Assembly: GCA_004835665.1 (NCBI GenBank)
Contig: RBKR01000012.1
Coordinates: 1,364,001 to 1,428,000, forward strand
DNA from: Phoma sp. XZ068
Taxonomy: Eukaryota > Ascomycota > Dothideomycetes > Pleosporales > Didymellaceae
Length of the DNA: 64,000 nt
Direction: 5' to 3'
Position numbers and translations under genes: made by a program. The notes under the pieces are model-generated. The model was not told where the DNA came from and ran no database searches. It saw nothing but the letters and a program-made list of their open reading frames with translations. This document shows, piece by piece, positions 20,796 to 33,425 of this stretch (positions are counted from its first letter, which is position 1; the number at the start of each line of letters is the position of its first letter).

Positions 20796-21740
20796 ATGGT
20801 GAATTCTACTTCAGTACTTGTTGCAGCTTGCTTGCTTGTTAGCCCTCTTGCCAGTGCATCAGGAGGAAATAATGAGCATGGAACAAAGTATTCTCCAGAG
20901 TAATGATAACCTAGCCAACTGGAAGTCCAAAAGCTGATTTCTCGTAGCTGCTCGGTGCCAACCTCATACGGCAACATTACCTCCATCCTCGACAAGATCC
21001 AAGCGCGTGGCTACTTGAAAGTCGGCACAACAGGAGACTACAAGCCGTTCTCATATAAAGTAACCAACCGAACAGCTCTGCCTGCCACTCCAGCCATCAA
21101 CACCACGTACATCGGCGCCGACATCGACTTAGCCCAGTCGCTGTCAAACTCCCTCGGCCTCTCCCGTCCAGTTGAATTCGTTCCCACCATCTGGGCGAAC
21201 CTCACTACGGACATCGCCGCGCAGAAATTCGACGTTGCAATGAGCGGCGTCAGCATCACCCTAGCCCGCGCACAAAAAGCCTTCTTCTCCACTGCCATCC
21301 AGCGCGTCGGCAAAGCCGCCTGCGTGCGGTGCGCCGACCTCTCCAAATTCTCGTCCCTGGCGGCCATCGACACCGCAGGCGTCAAAGTCGCCGTTAACCC
21401 CGGCGGAACAAACGAAGCATTTGACCGCGCGAACCTAAAGACTGCTACCATCGTATTAGTCCCAGACAACAACGCCGTGTTCAAAGCCGTTATGGACGGC
21501 GATGCCGACGCCATGATCAGCGATATCATCGAGGTTGAATTACAGGTGCGGTTGCACCCGGGCACGCTGTGCATTGTCAATCCGAATGCGACGTTTACAT
21601 TTGAGGAGCTGGGTTATATGGTGGGGAGGGATGTGGTCTGGAAGCAGTATTTGGATAGTTTTGTTCATATTCAGCTTGGGAGCGGTGGGTGGAATCGTAC
21701 GCTGGAGAAGTGGATGTCGTATAAATGGCCGTCTGTGTAG
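20796..21740 (+). CDS. Secreted cyclohexadienyl (prephenate/arogenate) dehydratase-like protein, bacterial-type SBP fold
   Basis: Two exons, 20796-20887 and 20948-21740, total 885 nt (294 aa). Removing the 60-nt intron joins a signal peptide exon (MVNSTSVLVAACLLVSPLASA) to the domain. The domain follows the bacterial periplasmic cyclohexadienyl dehydratase (PheC) pattern: LKVGTTGDYKPFSY, YIGADIDLAQSL, the VEFVPT.WANL segment, FDVAMSGVSITLARAQ, VNPGGTNEAF, DADAMISDIIEVELQ and a final W...KW. PheC converts prephenate to phenylpyruvate or arogenate to phenylalanine. It evolved from amino-acid binding proteins of ABC importers, so a pure binding role is the alternative. The SDIIEV...LHPG stretch favours the dehydratase branch. 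N-glycosylation sequons (NIT, NTT, NLT) fit secretion. Gene neighbours are ordinary fungal genes, so this is a single-gene acquisition, not contamination. Confidence 0.82.
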
Positions 21741-23990
21741 ATTGGGTAGTGGATACTGTGATGTATTGATAGAATGCGAGAAAGTCGAAATTGGAACATG
21801 TTTGGAAGGAATATGAGTTCCGTATGAAACAATTCGACGTGACACGAGTCCAGTTACTACTTATCCATAGAATACTTTTCGTCTGCAGTGGGATCAATCG
21901 ACAGGAATTGGGACAAAGTTGCTGATTGTTGGACAGTGTGATTGCGACATTAAGAAACGCGCACTCGTGGATTTGACATCTCACTAGACAACTGAGAGCA
22001 CGACTCTGTAGTGACGGCCGGCAGCTCGAAGTCTTGCAAGCCAACGGGACGTTCAGTCCGTGATGCGATGACTGATATGAGTGAGTGTAATGAGATCTAA
22101 CATGGTTCGAACGACAGCACCGAAATCTGTTGCACAGTTCTTGAGGGTGAAAATGAGCAGGCGTGCTAGAATTATACATTCTGTGTCTATGAAGAGTCAC
22201 TTTTGCAGTACCGCGTCCTGTTCGTTTCCTCACGTAGGAGGGAAGGAGCAGTCACACCCACCCTCTGTCGCCTACCATCTTGCAACCTCAGTACCTGCCT
22301 CGATTTACTCCTTCCATACACCACAACCATACACGCGTGGTGCAGGCTGAAGTCTGGAAGGTAAACAATCGGCAGTGTACTCATCATTGGTCGCGATAGT
22401 TCGCTGTACTATGTATAGCACCACATGCTCTAGATAACCATGTCAACTCGCTGATCTGCCATCAAGTAGGATACAGGGAAGGTTCGATGTCAACGTACCT
22501 GCTTGATGTCGCCTCTGCGCTTCGATTTCGAATCTGTGTAAAGGTAACTCCTGTCACACTTTCCACTCTTTGACATACCTACTATGATGACAACGAAGGT
22601 CCGTGTTTAACTAACAGTCGGCTGGATACCTAAATCTGAGTAATTCACACTAGAAAAGTAGCTTAGATAGCAATTAAATTAGTACTAACAGGTTATATAG
22701 AGTATACAAAAAATCTTTCTTGGTTCATGCTCGGTGTTCAACCATGGTTCACTGCCTGGGATTATTTTGAACAGTACACAATACGGCCAATCAAGAGCAG
22801 GTGTGTCAAATCCAGTCGATTATTCAAGGTTCGACTCTGCTTGAGCTCACTCGTATCTTGCTGGGCGGCAGTGAGCAGTCAAATGTGGTCACCTCCAAAG
22901 CGTCTAACGACGAATCCAATTCTTTTTGCGCGCGGCCTCTTGATGAAAAGATTGGACGCTTCTAGAGATGTCTCGAATCTGAAGTCACATAGATAAGTCT
23001 CTCGACACAAGTAACTATCATATCTAGTAAAAGTGCTTCAGGCGCACCAAATACTGGAACTAAGTTCATTATTTGACAGGCACAAACTGAAATGCTTGGA
23101 ATACTCGCACTCCGTGTAGCACAGTCCATAGCGAAATTATTTAAGTCTCACGCCATAAGTCAACCAAAGTGGAAGACAGTGGCTGAATGATGGAAATGTA
23201 GGAGAGGTTACAAGAGACTAGTGGCTCAACGCAACTTTTGAAGCTGACTTGACTAAATGCCAGCAGGGTTTCACAACGGTTTTAAGAGCTGTTGTTGTGG
23301 GTTTCTGAACATCTCGAGGTTTTCGATCGGAGTTGACACCCTGCCCAATATTGCGATCGAAGGATGATCCATGGATTCGACATTGAATAGTCACCACTTG
23401 ACACGAAAATGAATTTGCAAGCGGAGTGGCATTTGTACATGCACTCGTGGTACTAGCAGCATATTGGAAATCTTCAGTGAGCAATTTTCGTTGATTAAAT
23501 ATGTTGAGGCTGTCTCGAGTCGTCGCTAAGAATGATGTCAACCTTGAGCATGCGAGCAACCCCGCGACGCATGATTGGCAGGTTTGGCGAGGCTTCAGCA
23601 CACCGCATTCAGCTCTGGACGATCAGTGTCACTCAAGAAAACATTGTCTTGATATGACCACGCTGCAACTGGTTAAGTATAAGCAGCCGTACTTTTTACT
23701 GAGACGACAATGACGAGCAGTCGATGTTAGCTGTCTGAAGTTCTGGCAGCTGCAACAATGTTCGATGTAAAAGTTTGAAGATGTGGGACTTTGGATCGGC
23801 GAGAAGAGGCTCGAGCGCGCAAGTTCTTACACTAGTGGGGCGGGGCCAATCATCACACCCCGCTGCTGCGTCGTAAGAAAAAAGTTTCGACGCACAAGAG
23901 AGCTCTTCTCTCCTCTCCTCCACCATTGTCCGGCAGTCTCGATTCTCCAGGGTACATTGAGCCCTCGAGCTGTCACTCACTTTACAAATC
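21741..23990. other. Intergenic region with a short AT-rich patch
   Basis: About 2.25 kb. Bases 22,610-22,720 are TA-rich (runs such as taaattagtacta), resembling RIP-altered relics, but no transposon ends are visible. The right end is the pyrimidine gene leader, with a CT-rich stretch at about 23,905-23,930. No gene supported. Confidence 0.45.
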
Positions 23991-26900
23991 ATGGCCCTAC
24001 GACCCGATGAGAGCCAGAACCTGGCGCTTGAGCTCCAGGATGGCTACGTCTGCTTCGGCAGGAGCTTTGGTGCTGAGAAGAGCATTGCGGGTGAATTGGT
24101 CTTCCAGACTGGTATGGTGGGTTATCCCGAGTCGATAACTGACCCATCGTACCGCGGCCAAATTCTGGTCATCACATTCCCGCTGGTGGGCAACTACGGT
24201 GTGCCCTCGCGCGAGGACATCGATGCGCTCGCACAGGACATTCCGGCGCACTTCGAGGCCAAGCAGATTCACATCGCTGGTCTCGTTGTCCAGACATACG
24301 CTGAGGAAGAGTTCTCCCACTACATGGCCACCTCTTCGCTGGGCGCATGGCTCAAGGAGCAGGGCGTCCCTGCCATTACTGGCGTTGATACCCGCGCTTT
24401 GACCAAGCGTATCCGCGATGAGGGCAGCATGCTTGCTCGCTTGAGACAGCGAACAGGCCCTTCTCCCGTTTCCACAGCCCTCACCAACGGCGCAGTCGAC
24501 ACTGCGGCGCTTGCTGAAGGCGAGGAGGAGGATTGGAGCGTCGCATTCGAGCAGATCGAATGGGTAGACCCCAACCAGAAGAACCTGGTCGCTGAAGGTG
24601 AATTTGTCTCAGGTGTCTCCCAGTGATCTCGTCTAACATTTGCACAGTCTCCATCAAAGAACCCAGGCTCTATAGCCCGGACCCCGCCACAGCCCTTCAG
24701 CACCCCTCCGGCCGCCCCGTGCGTGTAGTGACTGTTGATGTCGGTCTTAAGTACAACCAGCTGAGATGCTTCCTCCGACGAGGCGTCGAGGTCCTGCAAG
24801 TACCGTGGGACTACGACTTCCCCCAGCTTGCTGGCAAGGATTACGATGGTCTCTTCATCTCCAACGGTCCTGGTGACCCAGCCAAGATGGATGCCACCGT
24901 TAAGCACATCAAGGCTGCCATGGATGAGGCACGAACACCCATTTTTGGTATCTGTCTTGGCCACCAGCTGCTCGCACGAGCTGCAGGTGCCAGCACACTC
25001 AAGATGAAGTTCGGTAACCGCGGTCACAACATTCCTTGCACAAGCATGATTACCGGAAAGTGCCACATCACATCGCAGAACCACGGTTACGCTGTCGACT
25101 CCAAGACTCTGCCCAACGCCTGGGAGGAGCTCTTTGTCAACGCCAACGACGGCAGTAACGAGGGTATCCGCCACACTAGCCGACCATACTTCAGTGTGCA
25201 ATTCCACCCCGAGCACACACCCGGTCCTCGCGATACCGAGTATCTGTTCGATGTATTCATCAGCACAATTCAGAAGTCGATCGCGTCTTCCCAGGCCATG
25301 TCTACGCCCGTGGAGTTCCCCGGTGGCTCAGCCGAGGAGAACAAGAAGTTGACTCCTCGCGTTGAGGTCAAGAAGGTCCTCGTTCTCGGTAGCGGTGGTC
25401 TCAGTATTGGACAAGCTGGAGAGTTTGATTACTCTGGCAGTCAGTGCATTAAGGCTCTGAAGGAGGAGGGAATTTACACCATCCTCATCAACCCCAACAT
25501 TGCCACCATTCAGACATCGAAGGGTCTTGCCGATAAGGTCTACTTCCTCCCTGTCAACGCCGACTTCGTCCGCAAGGTCATCCAGAAGGAGCGCCCTGAC
25601 GGCATCTACGTCACTTTCGGTGGTCAGACGGCTCTCTCTGTCGGTATTCAGCTCAAGGACGAGTTCGAGGGTCTTGGCGTCAAGGTTCTCGGAACACCCA
25701 TCGACACCATCATCACCACTGAAGACCGTGAGTTGTTCGCTCGTGCTATGGACTCCATTGGCGAGAAGTGCGCCAAGTCTGCGTCTGCCAACAACACCGA
25801 GGAGGCTATGCGTGTCGTCAAGGACATCGGCTTCCCTGTCATCGTCCGAGCGGCCTATGCTCTTGGTGGACTGGGCAGTGGTTTCGCCGACAACGAGCAG
25901 GAGTTGCTGGAGCTCTGTAACAAGGCCTTTGCCGCCAGTCCTCAGGTGCTCATCGAGCGCAGTATGAAGGGATGGAAGGAGATTGAGTACGAGGTTGTTC
26001 GCGATTGCCGCGACAACTGTATCACCGTCTGTAACATGGAGAACTTCGATCCTCTCGGTATCCATACCGGTGACTCCATTGTTGTCGCTCCTTCCCAGAC
26101 TCTGTCTGATGAAGACTACAACATGCTCCGTACCACAGCCGTCAACGTCATTCGCCATCTCGGCGTTGTCGGAGAGTGCAACATTCAGTATGCCCTGAAC
26201 CCCTTCTCCAAGGAGTACTGCATTATTGAGGTCAACGCTCGTCTGTCGCGTTCGTCTGCCCTCGCCTCCAAGGCTACTGGATACCCTCTCGCTTTCGTTG
26301 CTGCCAAGCTCGGTCTCAACATCCCCTTGAACGAGGTCCAGAACTCGGTCACACGCTCAACCTGCGCCTGCTTCGAGCCCTCGCTCGACTACGTCGTTGT
26401 CAAGATCCCCCGCTGGGACTTGAAGAAGTTCACTCGTGTCTCCACACTCCTCGGCTCCTCCATGAAGAGTGTTGGTGAGGTCATGAGTATTGGCCGAACC
26501 TTCGAAGAGGCCATTCAGAAGGCTATTCGCGAGATCGACCCCAGCAACATGGGTTTCAACGAGACTGCCGCCCTCATGGAGATTGACCAGGAGCTTCAGA
26601 CACCCTCTGACCAGCGTCTGTTCGCTATCGCCAACGCGATGAAGTCTGGCTACACTGTTGACAAGATCTGGGAGTTGACCAACATTGACAAGTGGTTCCT
26701 CAGCCGCCTCAAGTCGCTCAGCAACTTTGAAATCTCCATGGCCAACTACGACACCTCAAGCATCACCTTGCCTCTGCTGAAGAAGGCTAAGGCTCTTGGT
26801 TTCTCCGATCGCCAGCTGGCCAAGTTCTGGGGCTCGAACGAGCTTGCTGTTCGTCGTCTGCGTGTTGACCACGGTGTTTTCCCCGTTGTCAAGCAGATCG

Positions 26901-29713
26901 ATACTGTTGCTGCTGAGTTCCCGGCTCACACCAACTACCTCTACCTTACCTACAACGGTACTGAGCACGACATCTCGTTCAACGACAAGGGTGTGATGGT
27001 TCTCGGTTCCGGTGTGTACCGTATTGGTTCCTCGGTCGAGTTCGATTGGTGCTCTGTCCGTGCTATCCGCACTCTCCGTGAGAACGGCTTTAAGACCGTT
27101 AGTAAGTTATATCTGCATGAATTATTGTAGCCAACAACAACTAACATCTCTTAGTGATCAACTACAACCCGGAGACTGTATCCACCGATTACGACGAGGC
27201 TGACCGTCTGTACTTCGAGAACATTTCGCTCGAGACGGTGCTCGACATCTACACCATTGAACAGTCGAGCGGAGTGGTTATTGTAAGTGACAGCCTTCAC
27301 GACCATATTATACATACTAATTAATTCGCAGTCCGTCGGAGGTCAAACGCCTAACAACATTGCTCTGCCTCTTCACCGCAGCGGCGTCAAGATTCTCGGA
27401 ACCTCGCCTGAGATGATTGATACTGCTGAGAACCGATGGAAGTTCTCCCGTATGCTTGACCGCATCAACGTCGACCAGCCTGCATGGAAGGAGCTTACCA
27501 GTCTCGAGGAGGCCAAGGAGTTCTGCGACCGCGTGTCGTACCCTGTGCTCGTGCGTCCTTCGTACGTTCTGTCCGGAGCTGCGATGAACACCGTCTACTC
27601 CGAGCACGACTTGGCCAACTACCTCAACCAGGCTGCCGATGTGTCCAAGGACCACCCGGTTGTTATCACCAAGTACATTGAGAACGCCAAGGAGATCGAA
27701 ATGGACGCCGTCGCACGTAACGGTACAATGATTGGTCACTTCATCTCAGAGCACGTTGAGAACGCTGGTGTTCACTCTGGTGACGCTACTCTGGTCCTGC
27801 CTCCTCAGGATCTGTCTCCTACGACAATCCGCCAGATCGAGGACGCGACCCGCAAGATCGGTTCTGCCCTGAACATCACTGGTCCTTACAACATCCAGTT
27901 CATCGCGAAGGACGATGAGATCAAGGTCATCGAGTGCAACGTTCGTGCTTCTCGATCCACTCCCTTCGTCTCCAAGGTCATGGGCGTTGATCTGATCGAG
28001 ATGGCTACTAAGGCTATGGCTGGCCTGCCAGTCACCGAGTACCCCGCCACCAACATCCCCAAGGACTACGTTGGTGTCAAGGTTCCTCAGTTCTCCTTCT
28101 CTCGTCTCTCTGGTGCCGACCCTGTTCTCGGTGTAGAGATGGCCTCCACCGGTGAGGTTGCCTGCTTTGGTCGCGACAAGTACGAGGCCTACATCAAGGG
28201 CCTTATCGCTACTGGCTTCAAGCTGCCCAACAAGAACATCCTGTTCTCCATCGGTTCATTCAAGGACAAGCTCGAGATGCTGCCTTCCATCCAGAACCTG
28301 CACAAGATGGGCTACAACCTGTTTGCTACTGCTGGTACTGCAGATTACATCCAAGAGCACGGTCTTCCCGTCAAGTTCTTGGAGGTTCTGCCACCTGGCG
28401 AGCACGACGAGCAGAAGGCGGAGTACTCTCTGACACAGCATCTGTCAAACAACTTGATCGATCTGTACATCAACTTGCCCTCGAGCAACCGCTTCCGCCG
28501 ACCGGCCAACTATATGTCCAGGGGTTACCGCACTCGTCGTATGGCTGTCGACTACCAGACTCCTCTCGTGACGAACGTCAAGAACGCCAAGCTTCTGATC
28601 GAGGCCATTTCGCGTCACTACGATCTCGCCATCAGCTCGGTCGACTTCCAGGAGTTTGTGTCCGAGTCTGGATCTAACGAGGATTCGTACGGACAGACAT
28701 CCAAGAGCAACACGCTGTCTCTGCCTCAGCTGCTTGCCAAGTCTCCTTTCAAGCGCAAGCACATCACGTCTGTTAAGCAGTTCAGCCGTGCCGACCTTCA
28801 CTTGCTGTTTACCATCGCACAGGAGATGCGCCTTGGTGCCCAGAAGCAGGGTTGCCTTGACATCCTCAAGGGTCGTGTCCTTTGCACAATGTTCTTCGAG
28901 CCTTCGACACGAACATCTGCATCGTTCGACGCAGCCATGAAGCGCCTTGGCGGTGAGGTTGTCATTGTCAATGAGTCGGTCTCTTCCACCAAGAAGGGTG
29001 AGTCTATTGCCGATACCATCCGCACTCTGGGCTGCTACGGTGATGCCATCGTCCTCCGTCACCCTCACGAGGACTCGATCGACATCGCTGCCAAGTTCTC
29101 CGGTGTGCCCGTCATCAACGCTGGTAACGGCAGCCGCGAGCACCCCACACAGGCGCTCCTTGACATCTTCACCATCCGTGAGGAACTCGGATCTGTCAAC
29201 GGTCTCACCATCACCTTCGTCGGTGACCTCAAGTATGGCCGCACAGTCCACTCGCTCTGCGAGCTGCTGTCCCACTACGACTGCACCGTCAACCTGGTCT
29301 CGCCCGACTCCCTCGGCATGCCCAGCTCCGTTCGCGAGGCCCTCAAGTCCCGCGGCCAGTTGAAGACAATCTCCAACGAGCTCACTCCGGATATTATCGC
29401 CAACTCTGACGTTCTGTACTGCACTCGCGTGCAGAAGGAGCGTTTCCCCGACGTTGCCACCTACGAGCAGGTCAAGGACTCGTTCGTCATCGACAACAAG
29501 GTCCTCAAGCAGGCCAAGACGAACATGATCGTCATGCACCCGCTGCCAAGGAACAACGAGATTCATGAGGAGGTGGACTTTGACCCTAGGGCGGCGTACT
29601 TCAGACAGGTGAGTATTCCGACCTTCACCCCGAAGACAATACTAACAGTCCCCCAGATGAGGTACGGATTGTACACCCGCATGGCGCTGCTTGCAATGGT
29701 TATGGCCCCATGA
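23991..29713 (+). CDS. pyrABCN: Ura2/PyrABCN: glutamine-dependent carbamoyl-phosphate synthase fused to aspartate transcarbamylase
   Basis: Five exons: 23991-24597, 24648-27101, 27155-27282, 27332-29608 and 29657-29713 (5523 nt, 1840 aa). All four introns are 48-53 nt and keep frame. Domain order: small GATase subunit with GICLGHQ (Cys305) and FHPEHTPGP; two ATP-grasp CPSase halves; an MGS-like allosteric domain (FATAGTADYIQEHG); a short linker; and ATCase from about residue 1538 with FFEPSTRTSASF, HPTQALLD and HPLPRNNE. It catalyses the first two steps of UMP synthesis and is normally feedback-inhibited by UTP. Oddity: only about 50 residues separate the conserved end of the CPSase part (RRMAVDYQTPLVTN, near 1470) from ATCase. 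The roughly 350-residue inactive dihydroorotase-like domain found in yeast Ura2 and Aspergillus PyrABCN appears absent. Total length fits its loss (about 2200 aa expected). Confidence 0.95.
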
Positions 29714-30990
29714 GAGTGATTTGATCTGCGTACCATGTACTTGAGACTTTTCGATTTCCGGCGTTCACGAAAAGCACACAAAACCAAATAGGCGTTTCTT
29801 TCCTCAGTTTCCGACAGCTAGTAGAACGTATCCACTAGACTTTTTTCTGCAAGCATTAGATAGGCGTTTTCAACCACCGTTGGCTCACGGTATCCCCAAC
29901 TGGGTTTACATACATGTATATGATGTACGTCTATATAACGTACACACACGCTTCAAAATTCTTCTCCCACTGGTATGGGGGAAGCTATTTCATTTTTATT
30001 TCAGCGTCGTTTGACGTTTGCGTTGGGTTGGGGTTGGCGGGGAGCTATTTTATTTTTTCGGCGATGGGTTTGGGGGGTTTCGGGGGGTTTTCGGCGCTAA
30101 GGTGGACTATTGGGACCGGACTATCAACGGAAGTACGGTGTATGAGGATGTGATATGTATGGGCTACGAAGCGTTCGGACGACCATTTACTCGACATTAT
30201 TACGGAACTGGGAGTGGGATAGGGAATGGGTTGGGAATGGGATTAAATCGAGTCGACTCAGTATCCTCGAGCGTTACTATTATCCATAATCAATGACTTT
30301 TCGCTGATCACTTCTCACTTCTCACTTTTCACTTTTCACTTGTCGCTTGAACATATACCTTTTCTTCACTGCTTAGAACTTGTATCGGGCGCTGGACACA
30401 AACCCCACTACGCACCTAACAGCAGCGACTCTCTACAAGCAGACGAGTCGTCCAAATTGGTCGTCTGATATGTTCGAGGATAAGATAGTGTATCAAGTGG
30501 CGTCTTCGTGCCATCTACCATGTTCTGAATCAACGTCATGGTACAAAGTGACGTACGACTATGTGCCCATCATCTTACAGAAGTCGTTGTGAAGCCAGAG
30601 CATCGCTAAGTCCACAAACGATACAACGAGTCAGTCGCCACAATACCGCAAATCGTGTAATCCTGATATCAGTCGACGAGTTTGTGAGTCGCAGAGCGAA
30701 TGCATAAACCAGTGAGTTGAGCTACGAAAACGTACATGTTTCACGCAGCCATTCACTCCTTTACTCCAGCTCAAACCAGTGTACCCCGCACTCAGGTCCA
30801 ACAAACTGTCACAATCATAATCATCATTTGCCAAAAAACGAGGGTATATACCATTCCATCCATCCACAGCTCCTGCGCCTTCCAAACGCAATCCCCAGCC
30901 CAGCCCAGCCCTGCGCAATAATCATATCATAATTCATTATCATCTCACTCACATTCATCATAACTCATCCCTCCACCTCCCCTCTATCCG
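29714..30990. other. Intergenic region with simple repeats
   Basis: It lies between two convergent genes (pyrABCN and the glucoamylase). It contains G/T-rich sequence around 30,010-30,100 and a TTCTCAC/TTTTCAC tandem run at about 30,308-30,345. No gene supported. Confidence 0.5.
30308..30345. repeat. Short tandem repeat, 7-bp TCACTTC/TCACTTT units
   Basis: About five successive copies of a 7-mer (cacttct, cacttct, cactttt, cactttt, cacttgt). This is a simple-sequence tract in an intergenic region. Confidence 0.6.
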
Positions 30991-32632
30991 TCACAACCCC
31001 CTCGTTAACCCCCTCGCTCTTACAGCCTTCAAAAACGCACCATAACTCCATGTCAGATCCCGCGCGCCCGTCATGTACCCCGTCCCCCGATCGAACTGCT
31101 CGCTCATGGATCCCTCGCTATCAACATGCTTCCTCACAACGCCGAGGAATTGATCGCCCACCGCGACCAGACGTTCCGTCGCGGAGTGGAATAATGCGTC
31201 GCTGGGTCCATAGGTGCCGGGCGTGACGTCCAGGGAAGAGGAAGATAGAAGGGATGTGTAGAAGGGGAGGGAGAGGGGAGAGATAGTGAGGTTGCGGGAC
31301 GTGGAGATGTGGGTTGCGCTGCGGAAGAGGATTTCTGCGGCGCTGGATGTGCAGAGGAACCATGGGTTGCCTGTGGAAGAGGTAGACTGCCCGTTGTAGG
31401 TGTCTTCTGGGTAGCGGCCGAGGCCTGTGCCTTCGAAGGGGGGTTCTTCGTCGTTGTCGTCTAGCTCTGTGTCGGAGTCGGAGGAGGATGAGGACCACGG
31501 ACTGCTGTTGATAGGAAACCGGTCTTTCTGATCGCGCGTCAATGCGAGCAGGGAAATGAGCATCTCGTCCGACCACGGCGGATACACTGCGTCCTCATCC
31601 TCGCCATCAGCAGGCAGACCATGCAGCGAGCCAAGCAGCAATCCACAGTCAAGTCCCGATCGCTTACTCCACAGCGTCTCAACAAGATGCCCCTTTTGCT
31701 TATTCCAGAACTTCGACAGCAAATTCTCAATATACCCAGCTTGCAGCGTATACCAGTCCGCGGCCCCCAAATCGCCAAACGCCCTCGCAATCTGACTGCC
31801 CTCGCGCAAACTCCGCGCACTAACCATCAACGTGAAGAAATGCAGTCCCTCCACTTCCTCCCACAGATCAAAACCCGATTGATTCCAGTAGTGGCTCACG
31901 TACTCCAAATCAGCCTTGATAACGCTCGTCGGCGGCATTCTTGCCTCGTAGAACGGCCCGAAGAAGTCGTCTGCCCGCGCCGACGTCCACAGCGTAGGAT
32001 GCGAAGCGTTGTATTCGCGCAGATAATGAATCAGCGTCAGAGCGCGGAGAGCCGGGCCATCGCGCTGCGGTCGTCCCCACGAGCCTGTAAATGGCGACCC
32101 GTCGATTTCAAACTTCGGTTCGCCTAGCGCAGAGAGATCGTCGAATGAGCCCGAGGGGTTGGACGTGCGCTGGATGCGCTGCTGGAGTGCGGTATATGCG
32201 TTTAGGATTGTGGAAATTGTGCTGCCGAGGGATGAAGAAGTGTCGTCTGTGTAGATGTCTACGAGCGTGTTCATTGTTATCGCTGCGTCTCGAACCCCTA
32301 CGTCATCATCAATTAGCTTCTGCCGTGCCTGTGAGCTCGTCAAACTCACATTGGTACCAGTAGTCTGGCCCGTCCTGGCTCGGACTCGCGATTACGGTGC
32401 CGTGTGCGACGCCCTGCCCTTCGACGTTGCGTCCGCCCGGCGAGACGTTGGCAAGCAGCTTATCCAGCGCTATCCGCTCTTCCCGGTGTATCCACGCATC
32501 AAGCGTATCCTGCAGCGGCTGCTGCGTATGTGCATTTGCGGCGCCGAGGAAATGCAGCCGCGGTAATGGCGGTATGGAAAAGGCGTATGTGTACTGTGCA
32601 AGTGACGCGAGGAGGAGTAGTCTCGATACCAT
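30991..32632 (-). CDS. Glucoamylase (glucan 1,4-alpha-glucosidase), family GH15
   Basis: Two exons, 32632-32350 and 32297-30991, total 1590 nt (529 aa). The 52-nt intron (GTGAGT...GTAG) restores DYWYQWVRDAAIT, the GH15 substrate-binding block. A signal peptide (MVSRLLLLASLAQYTYA) starts the protein. Other family motifs are GSWGRPQRDGPALRA, the catalytic-acid region SGFDLWEEVEG and, near the C-terminus, EQFDRG.TG...ARDLTWSYGAFL with the catalytic base. It releases glucose from starch or glycogen ends, outside the cell or in the vacuole. There is no C-terminal CBM20 starch-binding domain: the protein ends about 20 residues after the GH15 core. An acidic Ser/Asp/Glu-rich insert lies near residue 370. 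Confidence 0.93.
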
Positions 32633-33425
32633 ACTGCCTGCCGGCGTATATCAAATCGCCACAAATCTCAAATACTAGGGAGGTGTAGGAATAATTTAGA
32701 AGGTCATACCGCACACAACAACACTGAACGGAAAGAAGAGAGCGCGTGTATACTAGGTAGATACTACTGATATTAAACAGCAACTACGCCGACACACACC
32801 CACCCCCCCATACTAGTCACCCATCACCTGTGCCATGTGCCCCACCGCACGCCCCATTATCGACTGCCTAGCGGTCGCAGCAGCGAGTCGGGAATCGTGG
32901 AGGCGGTCAGGTCGATGGAGTAGGTCTGACGTGGGCGGGTGATGTTCAGGTAGCGTGTCACGCGACGCCTGTGCAGCCAGTCAGGAGCGTTGGAAGTCCG
33001 CCATGACGCCTCGAAAATCCGGGGGAACGAGGGACTTGCGGACCTCGGGTGTTAGAGGGGGCGTTGAGGTAAAACAGTACGGGTGGTTCACATGTGGCAG
33101 CTACTGTATGTAACGACTAATGGTCCGGCATGTGAAAGGTGTGAAATGGAAATGCTAAATTTATCATTACGCTGATGCTGGAGGGACGGATAACGAATAA
33201 TGGTACATCTGAAACCAGGCCCAAGCCAACCAACGCCGCATCTCAGACGCAAAGCCCTAAGGGGTATCTCGCGAAAGAAAAGCCATTATCATCAGTCCCA
33301 GATATGCAGTTAAACAACGCAGGCAATGCAATGTAATGCAACAGGCCGCTCCCAATCTGCAAACCATGCTGGTGCGCAAAGGCACCTCAAACCACGCTCA
33401 ATGCATCATCATTATCGCGTCTCGC
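32633..33425. other. Intergenic region, no supported gene
   Basis: About 0.8 kb. It holds the glucoamylase promoter and the downstream region of the channel gene. No domain, repeat or RNA gene recognised. Confidence 0.5.

Noticed and set aside
28445..28800. Assembly gap as the cause of the missing dihydroorotase-like domain
   Set aside because: The frame runs through without break or ambiguity and the linker sequence looks natural. Read-level checking is still listed under findings.
24320..29566. Long reverse-strand open frames across the pyrimidine gene
   Set aside because: They mirror codon bias of PyrABCN on the other strand and contain no recognisable domain.
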